Shown here in pieces: positions 19,336-29,532 of a stretch of 64,000 bases of DNA. The stretch is from Pseudomonas knackmussii B13. Lineage in GTDB: Bacteria; Pseudomonadota; Gammaproteobacteria; Pseudomonadales; Pseudomonadaceae. Location: assembly GCF_000689415.1 (NCBI RefSeq), contig NZ_HG322950.1:248001-312000 (forward strand), read 5' to 3'. Within the stretch, counting starts at the first letter, position 1. Every line of letters begins with the position of its first letter. The notes below the pieces were generated by a model. That model saw only the letters and a list, made by a program, of their open reading frames with translations, was not told where the DNA came from and searched no databases. The position numbers and the translations under genes are program-made.

Positions 19336-20811
19336 TCAATCGGCCTTGCCGCGCAGCTTGCTGTTCGGCAGGCCGAGGGCGATGAATAGGGCCAGCAGGC
19401 CGACGCCGGCGTTGACCAGGAACAGCTGGCGGAACACCGCGCCCAGCGCTTGCCGGCGGTCCTCATGGCCAGGGCCGCCGAGGCTGCTCAGCAACTCGTT
19501 GACCGCGACGCCGTGGCCCAGGCCTTCGCCTGTTGCCAGGGGCTGCAGCATGGCCAGCAGAATCGCCGACATCAGGGCGACGCCCACCGCGCCGCCGAGT
19601 GAGCGGAACAGCGTGACGTTGCTGGTGGCTACCCCGAGGTAGCGCTGCTCCACCGCGCTCTGCGCGGCGACCAGGGCCGTTGGGAATTGAGTACCGGCGG
19701 CGATGCCGAAGAGCAGCATGAGCACCGCGGAAGGCAGCGCCGCACCCGGCGACGTCAGCGCCATCCCTGCGACGGCGCAGGGCAGCAGCAGGGCGCCGGC
19801 AAGGATCTGTGGCTTGTAGCGGCCGATCACGGCGGTCAGGCGACCGCAGCAATAGGCACCGATCGGCACACCCATGGCCAGCGGCAGGAGGTGCAGCGCG
19901 GCGCTGTCGGCGCCGGCGCCGGTTACCGAATGGAAGCGCAGCGGCACCAGCACCGAGAGCGAAATGACCTGGAAGCTGGCGAAGAAGCCGACCAGCCAGC
20001 TCAGGGTGGCCGCGCGGATGGCGAACAGGTGCATGGGCACCAGCGGCTCGCTGAAGCGCCGCTCATGCAGAATGAACAGCACCAACAGGACCAGCGCCCC
20101 GGCGAACAGCCCGAGCATCTGCGGATCGCGCCAGTCCGCGCCCTGGCCGACCTGGGTGATTGCCAGCAGCAGGCTGCCGAGCCCGGCGATCATCAGCGTG
20201 GTGCCGAGGTAGTCGATGCGCGGCCGATGGCCCGGCACCGGCAGGCCGACGAGGGTGCGTCGCGACACCTTGAGGGCGACCAGGCCCACCGGCAGATTGA
20301 TCAGGAACACCCAGCGCCAGGACAGGTACTCGGTTAGCAGCCCGCCCAGCACCGGGCCAGCGATGCTAGCCACCGCGTACATGCTGCTGAAGTAGCCCTG
20401 GTAGCGACCGCGTTCGCGCGGCGGGACTATGTCGCCGATGATCGCCTGGCTGACCGACATCAGCCCGCCGGCGCCAATACCCTGCAGCACCCGCGCCAGC
20501 ACCAGCTGTTCCATGCTCTGCGCCAGGCCGCAGAGCAGCGAGGCGATGGTGAACAAGGCGATGGCGAAGAGCATCAGCCGGCGGCGGCCGTAGAGGTCGC
20601 CGAGCTTGCCGTAGATGGGCATGGAGACGGTCATCGCGACCATGTAGCCGGAGATCACCCAGGCAAGCAGGTCGAAGTCGCCGAAACCGGCGGAGATAGC
20701 CGGCAGCGAGACCGCGACTATGGTCTGGTCGAGGGCGCCGAGGAAGATCGCCAGCATCAGCCCGACGAGAATGGTGCGCACCGGCGGACGCGGCTGGCTG
20801 AGGGTATTCAA
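19336..20811 (-). CDS. DHA2-family (EmrB-like) multidrug MFS transporter
   Basis: 491 residues from TTG 20811, with AGGGGG 5-6 bases upstream; an in-frame GTG at 20853 is the alternative. Fourteen predicted membrane segments. Signatures: LDQTIVAVSLPAI in TM1, YGKLGDLYGRRRLML in loop 2, RVLQGIGAGGLMSVSQAIIGD, and antiporter motif C in SIAGPVLGGLLTEYLSWRWVFLIN (shown as several pieces). Proton-coupled drug export at the inner membrane. No adaptor gene nearby, so it may act alone. Six bp from the convergent dicarboxylate permease. Confidence 0.85.
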   Translation of the reverse strand: MNTLSQPRPPVRTILVGLMLAIFLGALDQTIVAVSLPAISAGFGDFDLLAWVISGYMVAMTVSMPIYGKLGDLYGRRRLMLFAIALFTIASLLCGLAQSMEQLVLARVLQGIGAGGLMSVSQAIIGDIVPPRERGRYQGYFSSMYAVASIAGPVLGGLLTEYLSWRWVFLINLPVGLVALKVSRRTLVGLPVPGHRPRIDYLGTTLMIAGLGSLLLAITQVGQGADWRDPQMLGLFAGALVLLVLFILHERRFSEPLVPMHLFAIRAATLSWLVGFFASFQVISLSVLVPLRFHSVTGAGADSAALHLLPLAMGVPIGAYCCGRLTAVIGRYKPQILAGALLLPCAVAGMALTSPGAALPSAVLMLLFGIAAGTQFPTALVAAQSAVEQRYLGVATSNVTLFRSLGGAVGVALMSAILLAMLQPLATGEGLGHGVAVNELLSSLGGPGHEDRRQALGAVFRQLFLVNAGVGLLALFIALGLPNSKLRGKAD

Positions 20812-21085
20812 GGAGGCCCCCTGGGCGACGAGGCGAAAACGATGGGACAGCACGGGGATTGGGCAGTCTAACGAAATGTGGCTACGCCAGGTGCGTCGGA
20901 CTTTTGCGATTTCGACAAGGCTCTGTTTCGACGTTGGCAAAAGACGCATGAAAATCACCTGCTACGCTTTTCCAGCGCTTCGTTCGCACCTGCCGCCCAC
21001 CTCGATGGAAAACTGCCCGGAACGCCCCTAGACGAAGGCTATGCGGTTCCGATCTATAGTTTTCTATATGTGCCAGGAGGATTGC

Positions 21086-22270
21086 ATGAAAGCCAATCTG
21101 CCCTCTGAGTTGCTGTCGTTGCAATTGCCTCTGCGTATCCGCATCGGCGAGAGCCAGGCCTTCGACCTCGGCCCGGAGCCACGGGTGACGTTGATCGTGC
21201 GCGACCCGACGCTGCTCAGCGAGATCGCCCAGCCGAGCCTCGACGTGCTCGGGCGCGCTTACGTCGAGAAACGCATGGACATCGAAGGGCCGATCAGTGA
21301 AGTGATCGCCATGGGCTATGCCCTCAGCGAGGCGCTGGGTGGCGACGAGGGCTCGACCGACTATGTCCACGAAAGCCACGACAAGGCTACCGACGCCGAA
21401 GCGATCCACTATCACTACGACCTGTCCAACGACTTCTACCAGCTCTGGCTGGACCCGGAGATGGTCTACTCCTGCGCCTATTTCGAGACCGGCCACGAGG
21501 ACCTCGCCACGGCCCAGCTCGCCAAGCTGCGCCACCTCTGTCGCAAGCTTCGGCTCAAGCCGGGCGAGAGGCTGCTCGACGTCGGTTGCGGCTGGGGCGG
21601 CCTGGCACGTCTGGCGGCCCGCGAGTTCGGCGCGCAGGTGCACGGCATCACCCTCAGCGAGGAGCAGCTCAAGCTCGGCCGCGAACGGGTCAAGGCCGAA
21701 GGTCTGGAAGACAAGGTTCACCTGGAGCTGCGCGACTACCGCGACCTGCCGCGCGACGGCCGCTACGACAAAGTGGTCAGCGTGGGCATGTTCGAGCATG
21801 TCGGCCACGCCAACCTGGGCATCTACTTCCAGCACCTGTACGACGCCGTGCGCCCGGGCGGGCTGGTGATGAACCACGGCATCACTTCGCAGCACGTCGA
21901 CGGGCGTCCAGTGGGCCGCGGCGCCGGCGACTTCATTGGCCGCTACGTCTTCCCCCACGGCGAACTGCCGCACCTGTCGCTGGCGGTGGCGCGGATGAGC
22001 GAGGCCGGGCTGGAGGTAGTCGACGTCGAGGGCCTGCGCCTGCATTACGCGCGCACCCTGGAGTTCTGGAGCGCCAACCTGGAGGCGAAACTGGCCGAGG
22101 CCGCGAGCCTGGTGCCGGAGACGGCGCTGCGCATCTGGCGCCTTTACCTTGCCGGTTGCGCCTATGGCTTCCAGAAGGGCTGGGTGAACCTGCACCAGAT
22201 TCTCGCCAGCAAGCCCCATGCGGACGGCAGCCACGAGGTGCCCTGGAGCCGCGGCGATATCTACGTCTGA
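21086..22270 (+). CDS. cfa: Cyclopropane-fatty-acyl-phospholipid synthase
   Basis: 394 residues from ATG 21086 with AGGAGG 6 bases upstream. Adds a methylene from S-adenosylmethionine across double bonds of membrane phospholipids, usually in stationary phase. The SAM site is LLDVGCGWGGLARLAAREFG; IHYHYDLSNDFYQLWLDPEMVYSCAYF and the catalytic-region pieces GMFEHVGHANL and GFQKGWVNLHQILA are family marks. The N-terminal lipid-binding domain is shorter than in E. coli Cfa. The 274-bp upstream gap has CTATAGTTTTCTATATG, possibly an RpoS-type -10. Confidence 0.92.
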   Translation: MKANLPSELLSLQLPLRIRIGESQAFDLGPEPRVTLIVRDPTLLSEIAQPSLDVLGRAYVEKRMDIEGPISEVIAMGYALSEALGGDEGSTDYVHESHDKATDAEAIHYHYDLSNDFYQLWLDPEMVYSCAYFETGHEDLATAQLAKLRHLCRKLRLKPGERLLDVGCGWGGLARLAAREFGAQVHGITLSEEQLKLGRERVKAEGLEDKVHLELRDYRDLPRDGRYDKVVSVGMFEHVGHANLGIYFQHLYDAVRPGGLVMNHGITSQHVDGRPVGRGAGDFIGRYVFPHGELPHLSLAVARMSEAGLEVVDVEGLRLHYARTLEFWSANLEAKLAEAASLVPETALRIWRLYLAGCAYGFQKGWVNLHQILASKPHADGSHEVPWSRGDIYV

Positions 22271-22280
22271 ACCTGCTTTT

Positions 22281-22345
22281 GTAGGAGCGAGCTAGCTCGC
22301 GAATGGTCTTGTGCCGGATCAGTTCGCGAGCAAGCTCGCTCCTAC
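22281..22345. repeat. REP doublet (REPIN-like)
   Basis: GTAGGAGCGAGCTAGCTCGC and its inverted partner GCGAGCAAGCTCGCTCCTAC, separated by a short spacer, form a large palindrome between cfa and the next gene. One of seven such loci in the window. Confidence 0.9.
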
Positions 22346-22364
22346 GAAGGGAAATGCCCCCCGC

Positions 22365-22796
22365 TCAACGCCGGGCGATTTCTATCCAGTCTTCCGCGCG
22401 CAATGCCGGCGGCACGCCCTCGGCCCGCGCGGCATCGAAGGCCGCCTGCCAGCGTTTGGCCGAGCAGTTCTGCGCGTAGTTGGCTGCCAGGCCTTCGACT
22501 CGATTCAGTGCGGCGTCGGTGGCCGTACCCGGCGGCGGGTTCGCTCCCAGGCGCTCGACCATGAGGCGGGCTTGCAGGGTCTTTTCGGAGATATCCACGC
22601 AGCGGCTGAACTGGGCGTCGCTCATGCCGGGGTAGGGTGAGTCCTGGGTGCGCAGCGCATCCACCAGCCGAGTGATCCCGATGATGAGCAGGAAGGCAGC
22701 GAACAGCAGGGCGACGACGGCGGTGCCGATCAGCACCAGCAGCGTCTCGATGGCCCATTCCTTTTCATGGCGATGCAGTTGCTTCCAGATGCCCAA
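22365..22796 (-). CDS. Hypothetical single-span membrane protein
   Basis: 143 residues from TTG 22796, supported by AGGAAGG 5 bases upstream. A cytoplasmic start (MGIWKQLHRHEKEWAIE) leads to one strong membrane helix (LLVLIGTAVVALLFAAFLLIIG), then a soluble domain with two cysteines (FSRCVDISEK, YAQNCSAKRW) that could pair in the periplasm. No family recognised. Flanked by a REP and a divergent acetyltransferase. Confidence 0.6.
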   Translation of the reverse strand: MGIWKQLHRHEKEWAIETLLVLIGTAVVALLFAAFLLIIGITRLVDALRTQDSPYPGMSDAQFSRCVDISEKTLQARLMVERLGANPPPGTATDAALNRVEGLAANYAQNCSAKRWQAAFDAARAEGVPPALRAEDWIEIARR

Positions 22797-22872
22797 CGTG
22801 ACCTTCCTTCACTAGGGTCTGTCAGAATGGCCCACTCTAGCCAGCCATTTCGTGCGTTGCCAGGAGCCTTGC

Positions 22873-23331
22873 GTGTCCGCCCTCGAACTTCGTGAACTGC
22901 CCCTCGACCAGGCGCCCTGGGCGCTCCTGTTGCTCGCCGATCCCAGCCGCGAGCAGGTCGAGCGCTACCTGGCGAACTCGCGCCTGCTGGCGCTGTGCGA
23001 GGGCGATGCGGTGCGCGGCGTGCTGGCGCTGACGCCGGTGAGCTGGGGCGTGCTGGAAATCACCAACCTTGCGGTCGATGAGGCGTGGCAGGGCCAAGGG
23101 TTGGGCAAGCGCCTGCTGGCGGCGGCCATCGATGCCGCGCGCGCCGCCGGTGCGCTGCGCCTGGACATCGCCACCGGCAACTCCAGCCTGGCGCAGCTCG
23201 GGCTCTACCAGCGCATGGGCTTTCGCATCTGCGCGGTGGAGCCCGATTACTTCACGCTCAACTACCCCGAGCCCATCGTCGAGAACGGCATTCCCTGCCG
23301 CGACCGCCTGCGCCTGAGCCTGGTGCTCTAG
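22873..23331 (+). CDS. GNAT-family N-acetyltransferase
   Basis: 152 residues from GTG 22873, chosen for CAGGAG 6 bases upstream. Acetyl-CoA binding motif A is ITNLAVDEAWQGQGLGKRLLAAAI (Q/RxxGxG/A) and motif B is LGLYQRMGFRICAVEPDYF, as in YiaC/RimI-like enzymes. Substrate unknown. Its last 4 bp overlap the end of the convergent znuA-like gene. Confidence 0.82.
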   Translation: MSALELRELPLDQAPWALLLLADPSREQVERYLANSRLLALCEGDAVRGVLALTPVSWGVLEITNLAVDEAWQGQGLGKRLLAAAIDAARAAGALRLDIATGNSSLAQLGLYQRMGFRICAVEPDYFTLNYPEPIVENGIPCRDRLRLSLVL

Positions 23332-24206
23332 GGCTTGCCGGCCAGCGCCCGGTAGAGGGTGTCGACGTTGTCGCGGTACAGCCCCAGGTAGGTGCTGGCC
23401 GGGCCGTCGCTGGCGAGGGCGTCGGAGTGCAGCGTGCCGCCGATGGCCGCGCCGCTTTCCTCGGCGATCTGCTGCATCAGCCGCGGGTCCTTGATGTTCT
23501 CGACGAAGACCGCGCGGATGTGTTGCTCGCGGATCTGCCGCACCAGCGCAGCAACGTCGCTGGCCGAGGCCTCGCGCTCGGTAGACAGGCCCTGTGGCGC
23601 CAGCAGCGTCAGGCCGTAGGCCTGGCCGAGGTAGCCGAAGGCGTCATGCGAAGTCACCAGGCTGCGGCGGTCGGCCGGCAGGTTGCCGAGCTTGCCTTTG
23701 GCATAGGCGAGCAGTTCGTGGGCCTGCTTCAAGTAGGCCGCGGCGTTGCGCTGGTAATCGGCGGCGTTGGCCGGGTCGACCTGGGCCAGGGCCTTGGCGA
23801 TGTTGCCGACATAGATATCGGCGTTGGCCAGGTTGTTCCAGGCGTGCGGGTCGGGGATGGTCTGGCCGTCCTCCTCCAGGCTGCGCGGGATCACGCCGTG
23901 GCTGGCCTGGATCACCGTCGCGCGGGTCTCGGTGCTCTTCACCAGGCGGTCGAGCCAGGGCTCGAAACCCAGGCCGTTCTCCACGATCAGGCTCGCCTGG
24001 CGTACCGCACGGGCGTCGTCCGGCGTGGTCTCGTAGGTGTGCGCATCGCTATCGGGACCGACCAGGTTGCTCAGCTGGATGTGCTCGCCGCCGACCGCGC
24101 GGGTCATGTCGGCGAGGATGCTGAAGCTGGTCACCACCTTGAGTTTCTCGGCGGCGGACAGCGACAGGGGCAGGCAGAAGGCGAACAGGAGCAGCAGGGC
24201 ACGCAT
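23328..24206 (-). CDS. Zinc/manganese ABC transporter substrate-binding protein
   Basis: 292 residues. Signal peptide MRALLLLFAFCLPLSLSAA, then a cluster A-I metal-binding protein: VVTSFSILADMTRAVGG, metal ligands in DSDAHTYETTPDD (His), PDPHAWNNLANA (His), VTSHDAFGYLGQAYGL (His) and a late acidic residue. It lacks the long His/Asp-rich loop of canonical ZnuA, so it is a second type of zinc binder, often called ZnuA2. Last gene of folE2-znuC-znuB-znuA. ATG 24206 has GAGGAG upstream. Confidence 0.88.
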   Translation of the reverse strand: MRALLLLFAFCLPLSLSAAEKLKVVTSFSILADMTRAVGGEHIQLSNLVGPDSDAHTYETTPDDARAVRQASLIVENGLGFEPWLDRLVKSTETRATVIQASHGVIPRSLEEDGQTIPDPHAWNNLANADIYVGNIAKALAQVDPANAADYQRNAAAYLKQAHELLAYAKGKLGNLPADRRSLVTSHDAFGYLGQAYGLTLLAPQGLSTEREASASDVAALVRQIREQHIRAVFVENIKDPRLMQQIAEESGAAIGGTLHSDALASDGPASTYLGLYRDNVDTLYRALAGKP

Positions 24207-24229
24207 GGGGAAACTCCTCGATAGGGATG

Positions 24230-25096
24230 TCATTGCGGAATGGGCAGCAGGCCGCGGCGCAACAGGCCGTGCACCGGGCCGAGGAACACCGAGAACAGGT
24301 AGAACAGGCCGGCGCAGAGGACGATGGCCGGCCCGCTGGGCAGCGACCAGGCGTAGGACGCCGCCAGGCCGAGCCACACCGAGAGCGCGCCGAAGCCGGC
24401 GGCGAGCGCCAGCAGCAGCGGCAGGCGGCGGCTCCAGAAGCGCGCGGCGGCGGCCGGCAGCATCATCAGGCCGACCATCATCAGCGCGCCCAGGGCCTGG
24501 AAGCCGATGACCAGGTTGAGCACCACCAGGCCGAGGAACAGGCCGTGGGCGAATGGTCCAAGGCGGCTGACGCTGCGCAGGAACAGCGGGTCGAGGCTGT
24601 CCAGCAGCAGGCTGCGGTAGATGACCGCGAGCAGCAGCAGGCTGAGCGTGGCGACGGCGAGCATGCCCATCAGGGTCGTGCGGTCCACCGCCAGGGCCGA
24701 ACCGAACAGCACTTCCAGCAGGTTCAGGCGCTTGCCGGCGAGGCCCAGCAGGAGCACGCCGCTGGCCAGCGAGATGGGGTAGACGGCGGCCAGGCTGGCG
24801 TCCTCGCGCAGCCCGGTGTGGCGCGTCACCCAGGCGGCCAGCCCGGCCACCGCGAGGCCGGCGCCGAGGCCGCCGAACGTCAGCGCCGGCAGCGACAGTC
24901 CGGCCAGCCAGAAGCCGATGGCGGCGCCGGGGAGGATGCCGTGGGCGATGGCGTCGCCGATCAGGCTCATGCGCCGCAGGATGAGGAACAAGCCGAGCGG
25001 CGCAGCGCTCAGGGCCAGGGCCATGCCGCCGAACAGGGCGCGACGCATGAAGGCGAATTCGCAGAAGGGCTGCCAGAGCGCGTGCAGGATCATCAC
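24230..25096 (-). CDS. Zinc ABC transporter permease (ZnuB-like)
   Basis: 288 residues with about eight membrane segments of the ABC-3 family. Marks: LILRRMSLIGDAIAHGILPGAAIGF (the ATPase-contact region) and FQALGALMMVGLMMLPAAAARFW. Its start overlaps the stop of the ATPase gene by 4 bp (ATGA), giving tight coupling. It forms the inner-membrane channel with the ATPase for metal delivered by the binding protein encoded next. Confidence 0.9.
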   Translation of the reverse strand: MMILHALWQPFCEFAFMRRALFGGMALALSAAPLGLFLILRRMSLIGDAIAHGILPGAAIGFWLAGLSLPALTFGGLGAGLAVAGLAAWVTRHTGLREDASLAAVYPISLASGVLLLGLAGKRLNLLEVLFGSALAVDRTTLMGMLAVATLSLLLLAVIYRSLLLDSLDPLFLRSVSRLGPFAHGLFLGLVVLNLVIGFQALGALMMVGLMMLPAAAARFWSRRLPLLLALAAGFGALSVWLGLAASYAWSLPSGPAIVLCAGLFYLFSVFLGPVHGLLRRGLLPIPQ

Positions 25097-25758
25097 GCCA
25101 CCCAGGCCAGGTCGCGCCGGGCGATCAACTTTTGGCTGCTGCCGTGGCGGCAGCCCTCGGCGGCGATGCGCAGGCAGTCAGGCACGTGCTCGCGCACCCG
25201 CGCCAGGTCGTGGCAGACCAGCAGCAGCGTGCGGCCTTCCTCCTGCCAGGCGGCGATGCGTTGCCAGAGCAGCGCCTGCCCGGCTTCGTCGAGGCAGGCG
25301 TCGGGCTCGTCGAGCAGCAGCAGGGGGCAGTCCATCAGGCTCAGGCGAGCGAGCAGGGCGCGCTGCAGCTGGCCGCCGGAAAGCGCCGCCAGCGGGCGCT
25401 GTTCCAGGCCTTCGAGGTGCCATTCGGCGAGGGCTTCGCGGAGTTTTTCGCGGCGCGCGGCAGTGGGCAGGCGGCTGTTCCAGAAGCCGGCACCGACCAG
25501 TTCGCCGAGGCTGATCGGAAACTGCCGGTCGAGCGCCTGCTGCTGCACCAGGTAGCCGATCTCGCGGGTGCGCAGCTCGACGCGCACGCGCCCGGCCAGG
25601 GGCTTCTGCAGCCCGGCGAGGACCTTCAGCAGGCTGCTCTTGCCGCAGCCGTTGGCGCCGATCACGGCGGTCAGGCTGCCGGGGGCGAGGTCGAGGTTCA
25701 ACGGCGGTGTCAGCGGCAGGCGCGGCGGCCCCCACTGCAGGGACTGGCAATGGATCAT
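25093..25758 (-). CDS. Zinc ABC transporter ATP-binding protein (ZnuC-like)
   Basis: 221 residues from ATG 25758, which overlaps the folE2 stop by 4 bp. Walker A GANGCGKSS, Q-loop near IGYLVQQQALDRQFP, signature LSGGQLQRALLARL, Walker B LLLLDEPDACLD and H-loop LVCHDLARV. Short for the family, as usual for zinc uptake ATPases. Powers the ZnuB-like permease. Confidence 0.9.
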   Translation of the reverse strand: MIHCQSLQWGPPRLPLTPPLNLDLAPGSLTAVIGANGCGKSSLLKVLAGLQKPLAGRVRVELRTREIGYLVQQQALDRQFPISLGELVGAGFWNSRLPTAARREKLREALAEWHLEGLEQRPLAALSGGQLQRALLARLSLMDCPLLLLDEPDACLDEAGQALLWQRIAAWQEEGRTLLLVCHDLARVREHVPDCLRIAAEGCRHGSSQKLIARRDLAWVA

Positions 25759-26648
25759 GCGACCTCCCGGCGCCACTGGCTGCGGGCCACGGCGTCATGG
25801 GCGTGGAGACTTTCGGCGTGCACCACCTGCAGCGAGAAGGCGCGCACGTCCGCGTGCCCGGCGAGGGCCAGGTGCAGGCGCCGTGCGGCGTCTTCGCAGA
25901 ACATCGGGTTCTGCCCGTTGGCGAGGGCGAAGGCCTGTTCGTCGGCGCGCTTCACGGCGGTCTGCACGGCAGTGCCAAGGCTGGCTTCGGCGAGGTCGAT
26001 CAGTGCCTTCAGGGGCAGCTGTTCGAGGTCGTCGCGCAGTTCGATCCGCAGCTCGGCGAAGCTGCGCTGGCTGTGCGGCGTGGCGACTATCCCGGCGCTG
26101 CTGCCGAGCCACGCGTGCACGGCCTCGCGGCTCGGCGTGCGTTCGGCGAAGTCGGCGGCGAAGCGCTGCTGGATCAGCTGACGCGCCAGGGCCGCCGAGC
26201 ACGGGCAGGTGGAGGAGTAGGGCAGGCGCAACTGCAGTTCCAGCCGCAGGCCCTGGTCGTCGAGCTGCGCGTGGACTTCGCAGGGATAGGTCTTCCAGCC
26301 GTGCAACCGGCTGACCAGCGCCGCGCGTTCGAGCAGCAGGTCGAAGCCCAGGCGCAGGCTGGCGCGGTGCGACAGGCCGGTGTGGCTGGCGAGGAAGTCG
26401 TCGAGGACCTGGCGCAGCAGCGAGGGCGTCAGCTCGTCCTGCGCCAGGCGGGCCAGCGCCAGGTACAGGCGCGACATATGGATGCCGCGCGCGTTGCTGT
26501 CGTCGAGGCTGACGCCGGCGTCGGCGAGCGCGCTCAGGCGTTCGCCGTACAGACGAAGGGGCAGGGCGATGCCCTGCATGCCAACCCAGTCGAGCGCGAG
26601 CTGGGCGGGCGCGGCCTGGGTGGCGATATCCGGGAGGAAGGCGGTCAT
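25755..26648 (-). CDS. folE2: GTP cyclohydrolase IB (FolE2), zinc-independent
   Basis: 297 residues. Makes 7,8-dihydroneopterin triphosphate from GTP for folate, replacing zinc-requiring FolE under zinc limitation. The active-site cysteine lies in YSSTCPCSAALARQL; NGQNPMFCEDAARRL and LDDSNARGIHMSRLYLAL are typical of the family. First gene of the znu operon, with a Zur box about 20 bp upstream of the ATG. A zinc-sparing enzyme and a zinc importer in one unit is a classic Zur design. Confidence 0.93.
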   Translation of the reverse strand: MTAFLPDIATQAAPAQLALDWVGMQGIALPLRLYGERLSALADAGVSLDDSNARGIHMSRLYLALARLAQDELTPSLLRQVLDDFLASHTGLSHRASLRLGFDLLLERAALVSRLHGWKTYPCEVHAQLDDQGLRLELQLRLPYSSTCPCSAALARQLIQQRFAADFAERTPSREAVHAWLGSSAGIVATPHSQRSFAELRIELRDDLEQLPLKALIDLAEASLGTAVQTAVKRADEQAFALANGQNPMFCEDAARRLHLALAGHADVRAFSLQVVHAESLHAHDAVARSQWRREVA

Positions 26649-26666
26649 GGGAATGGCTGGCGATAG

Positions 26667-26689
26667 TGAATGTTATAATATAACGTATT
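26667..26689. promoter_or_regulatory. Zur box between folE2 and the amidase gene
   Basis: A 23-bp element centred on 26678 with inner sequence ATGTTATAATATAACGT. It matches the gammaproteobacterial Zur consensus (as I know it) at about 17 of 22 positions. It sits 19 bp before folE2 and 33 bp before the amidase, so one box can repress both when zinc is plentiful. Confidence 0.85.
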
Positions 26690-26721
26690 GCTTCCCGATC
26701 CTTCCTGCAACCACCTCCACC

Positions 26722-27642
26722 ATGAATCGACGCCGCCTGCTGCAGAGCCTGCTCGCCAGCGCCGCCTGGCTACCCGCCCTGGACGCCTTCGCGGGCGCCC
26801 GCCTGCTCGACGCCCGTGCCTTCCATTCGGCCGACGGCTTGCGCCTGGTGCTCGACCTGCGTGTGCAGAGGCGCCTGGTCGAAGCACCGGTCAGCTCGAC
26901 GAGAGCTGCCGGCAAGGGCCGCGACATCGTGGTGGTGGTCGATGCCGGCCACGGCGGCAAGGACCCGGGTGCGCTCGGCTCGCGCGGCGAAAGGGAGAAG
27001 GACGTGGCGCTGCTGATCGCACAGAACCTGGCCAGGCGGATTGAGCGTCAGCCCGGCTTCAAGGCGCGGCTGGTGCGCAACGTCGACGTGTTCATCCCGC
27101 TGCGCCAGCGCGTGGAAGTGGCGCGGCGCTGCAATGCCGACATGTTCGTCTCGGTGCATGCCGACGCCGCGCCCCGGCGCACGGCTTCCGGCGCTTCGGT
27201 GTTCGCCCTCTCCGAACACGGCGCCACCTCGACCCTGGCGCGCTTCATGGCCGAGCGCGAGAACGGCGCCGACCTGATCGGCGGGTCCAGCAACCTGCCG
27301 CTCAAGGGCAAGGACCCGGTGCTGGCCGGGGTGATCCTCGACATGTCGATCAACGCCACCATCGCCTCCAGCCTGGACCTCGGCCACAGCGTGCTGCGCA
27401 GTCTCGGCGACATCACCCGACTGCACCAGGAGCGCGTCGACCAGGCCGGCTTCGCCGTGCTCAAGTCGCCGGATATCCCGTCGATCCTGGTCGAGACCGG
27501 CTTCATCTCCAACGACGCGGACTGCCGACGGTTGCACGACGCGCGGCACCAGCAGCAACTGGCCGAGGCGATCTTCGATGGCCTGCACCGCTATTTCCGC
27601 CAGCGCCCGCCGCAAGGCAGCCTGCTGGCGGGATTGGCGTAA
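26722..27642 (+). CDS. amiA: Periplasmic N-acetylmuramoyl-L-alanine amidase
   Basis: 306 residues. The start MNRRRLLQSLLASAAWLPALD has a twin-arginine-like signal, as known for E. coli AmiA and AmiC. A short beta stretch (SADGLRLVLDLRVQRRL) may be a trace of an AMIN domain. The Amidase_3 catalytic part has zinc ligands in VVVDAGHGGKDPGALG (His), GSRGEREKDVALLIA (Glu), MFVSVHADAAPRR (His) and the base in PSILVETGFISND (Glu). Cuts stem peptides from peptidoglycan. Zur control of a zinc amidase is seen beside folE2 in P. aeruginosa (PA5538). Confidence 0.9.
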   Translation: MNRRRLLQSLLASAAWLPALDAFAGARLLDARAFHSADGLRLVLDLRVQRRLVEAPVSSTRAAGKGRDIVVVVDAGHGGKDPGALGSRGEREKDVALLIAQNLARRIERQPGFKARLVRNVDVFIPLRQRVEVARRCNADMFVSVHADAAPRRTASGASVFALSEHGATSTLARFMAERENGADLIGGSSNLPLKGKDPVLAGVILDMSINATIASSLDLGHSVLRSLGDITRLHQERVDQAGFAVLKSPDIPSILVETGFISNDADCRRLHDARHQQQLAEAIFDGLHRYFRQRPPQGSLLAGLA

Positions 27643-27654
27643 AGCGTTCGCGGG

Positions 27655-28062
27655 CTAGCGCACCTGCTGGCTGCAGCCGCTGACCCGGCCGCAGCTGAGC
27701 TTCGCCTGGCCGCCGCTGGAACTGCTGAAGCGGCTGATGTTTGTCCAGCCGATGCCGCGGCTGGAGCCGATCCACACCTGGCCGTCGCTGGAGACGCCGC
27801 TGAAGAAGGTGATCTTGCCGTAGCGCGTGCCGGTCTGCGCCCAGTCCAGGCCGCTGCCCGCATCGAAGCCGCGCAGGTAGGTGTCGTGGCCAAGAGTGGC
27901 GACGCTGTAGTGGCTGCCGTCCCTTTCCATGCACGCCAGCACGTTGGCCAGCCAGGCGCAGGCGGCCGTCGCCATGCCGGGGAAGGGCAGCGGCGCGGTG
28001 CCTTCGGCGTGTGCCAGGGGCGCGGCCAGTAGCAGGCAGCAGGCGAGGAGGGTGGCTTTCAT
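27655..28062 (-). CDS. Secreted small protein, candidate Zur-regulon member
   Basis: 135 residues. Signal MKATLLACCLLLAAPLAHAEG, then a mature domain with four cysteines (TAACAWLANVLACMERD; LSCGRVSGCSQQVR), Gly/Ser-rich beta-like stretches and several aromatic residues (GWTNISRF, GKITFFSG). No family recognised. Its start lies 72 bp from the Zur box shared with the divergent CobW gene, so zinc control is plausible. Convergent with the amidase 12 bp away. Confidence 0.65.
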   Translation of the reverse strand: MKATLLACCLLLAAPLAHAEGTAPLPFPGMATAACAWLANVLACMERDGSHYSVATLGHDTYLRGFDAGSGLDWAQTGTRYGKITFFSGVSSDGQVWIGSSRGIGWTNISRFSSSSGGQAKLSCGRVSGCSQQVR

Positions 28063-28133
28063 CGGTGGGCTCTGCGGACGGGTCGCTATCTATGGCACGG
28101 CGGCCGTTGGCGGGGAAGCGGATTGTTCGAAGT

Positions 28134-28156
28134 GAGATGTTATATTATAACATCGT
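28134..28156. promoter_or_regulatory. Zur box upstream of the CobW GTPase gene
   Basis: ATGTTATA-T-TATAACAT (28137-28153) is a perfect 8+1+8 palindrome, with about 18 of 22 positions matching the Zur consensus. It lies 31 bp before the GTPase ATG and 71 bp from the divergent secreted-protein gene. This is the stronger of the two Zur boxes. Confidence 0.9.
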
Positions 28157-28187
28157 GCTTCGTCGTGAACCTGATCCGTGCCTCCCC

Positions 28188-29405
<1,218 letters not shown>

Positions 29406-29532
29406 AGGACAAAAAAAATGGGCCGCCAGTGGCTGGGGGGCCCCTCCCCAAGATCTTTGCTGGCGTGGGGTGCCAGTGGGTGTGAGGTACCCGCGAGCAG
29501 TAGAGCAGTTCAGGATGACAGTGACGTGACGG

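Noticed and set aside
28011..28187. Longer N-terminus for the first CobW GTPase
   Set aside because: The extension would run through the Zur box and is not protein-like; ATG 28188 fits the family start.
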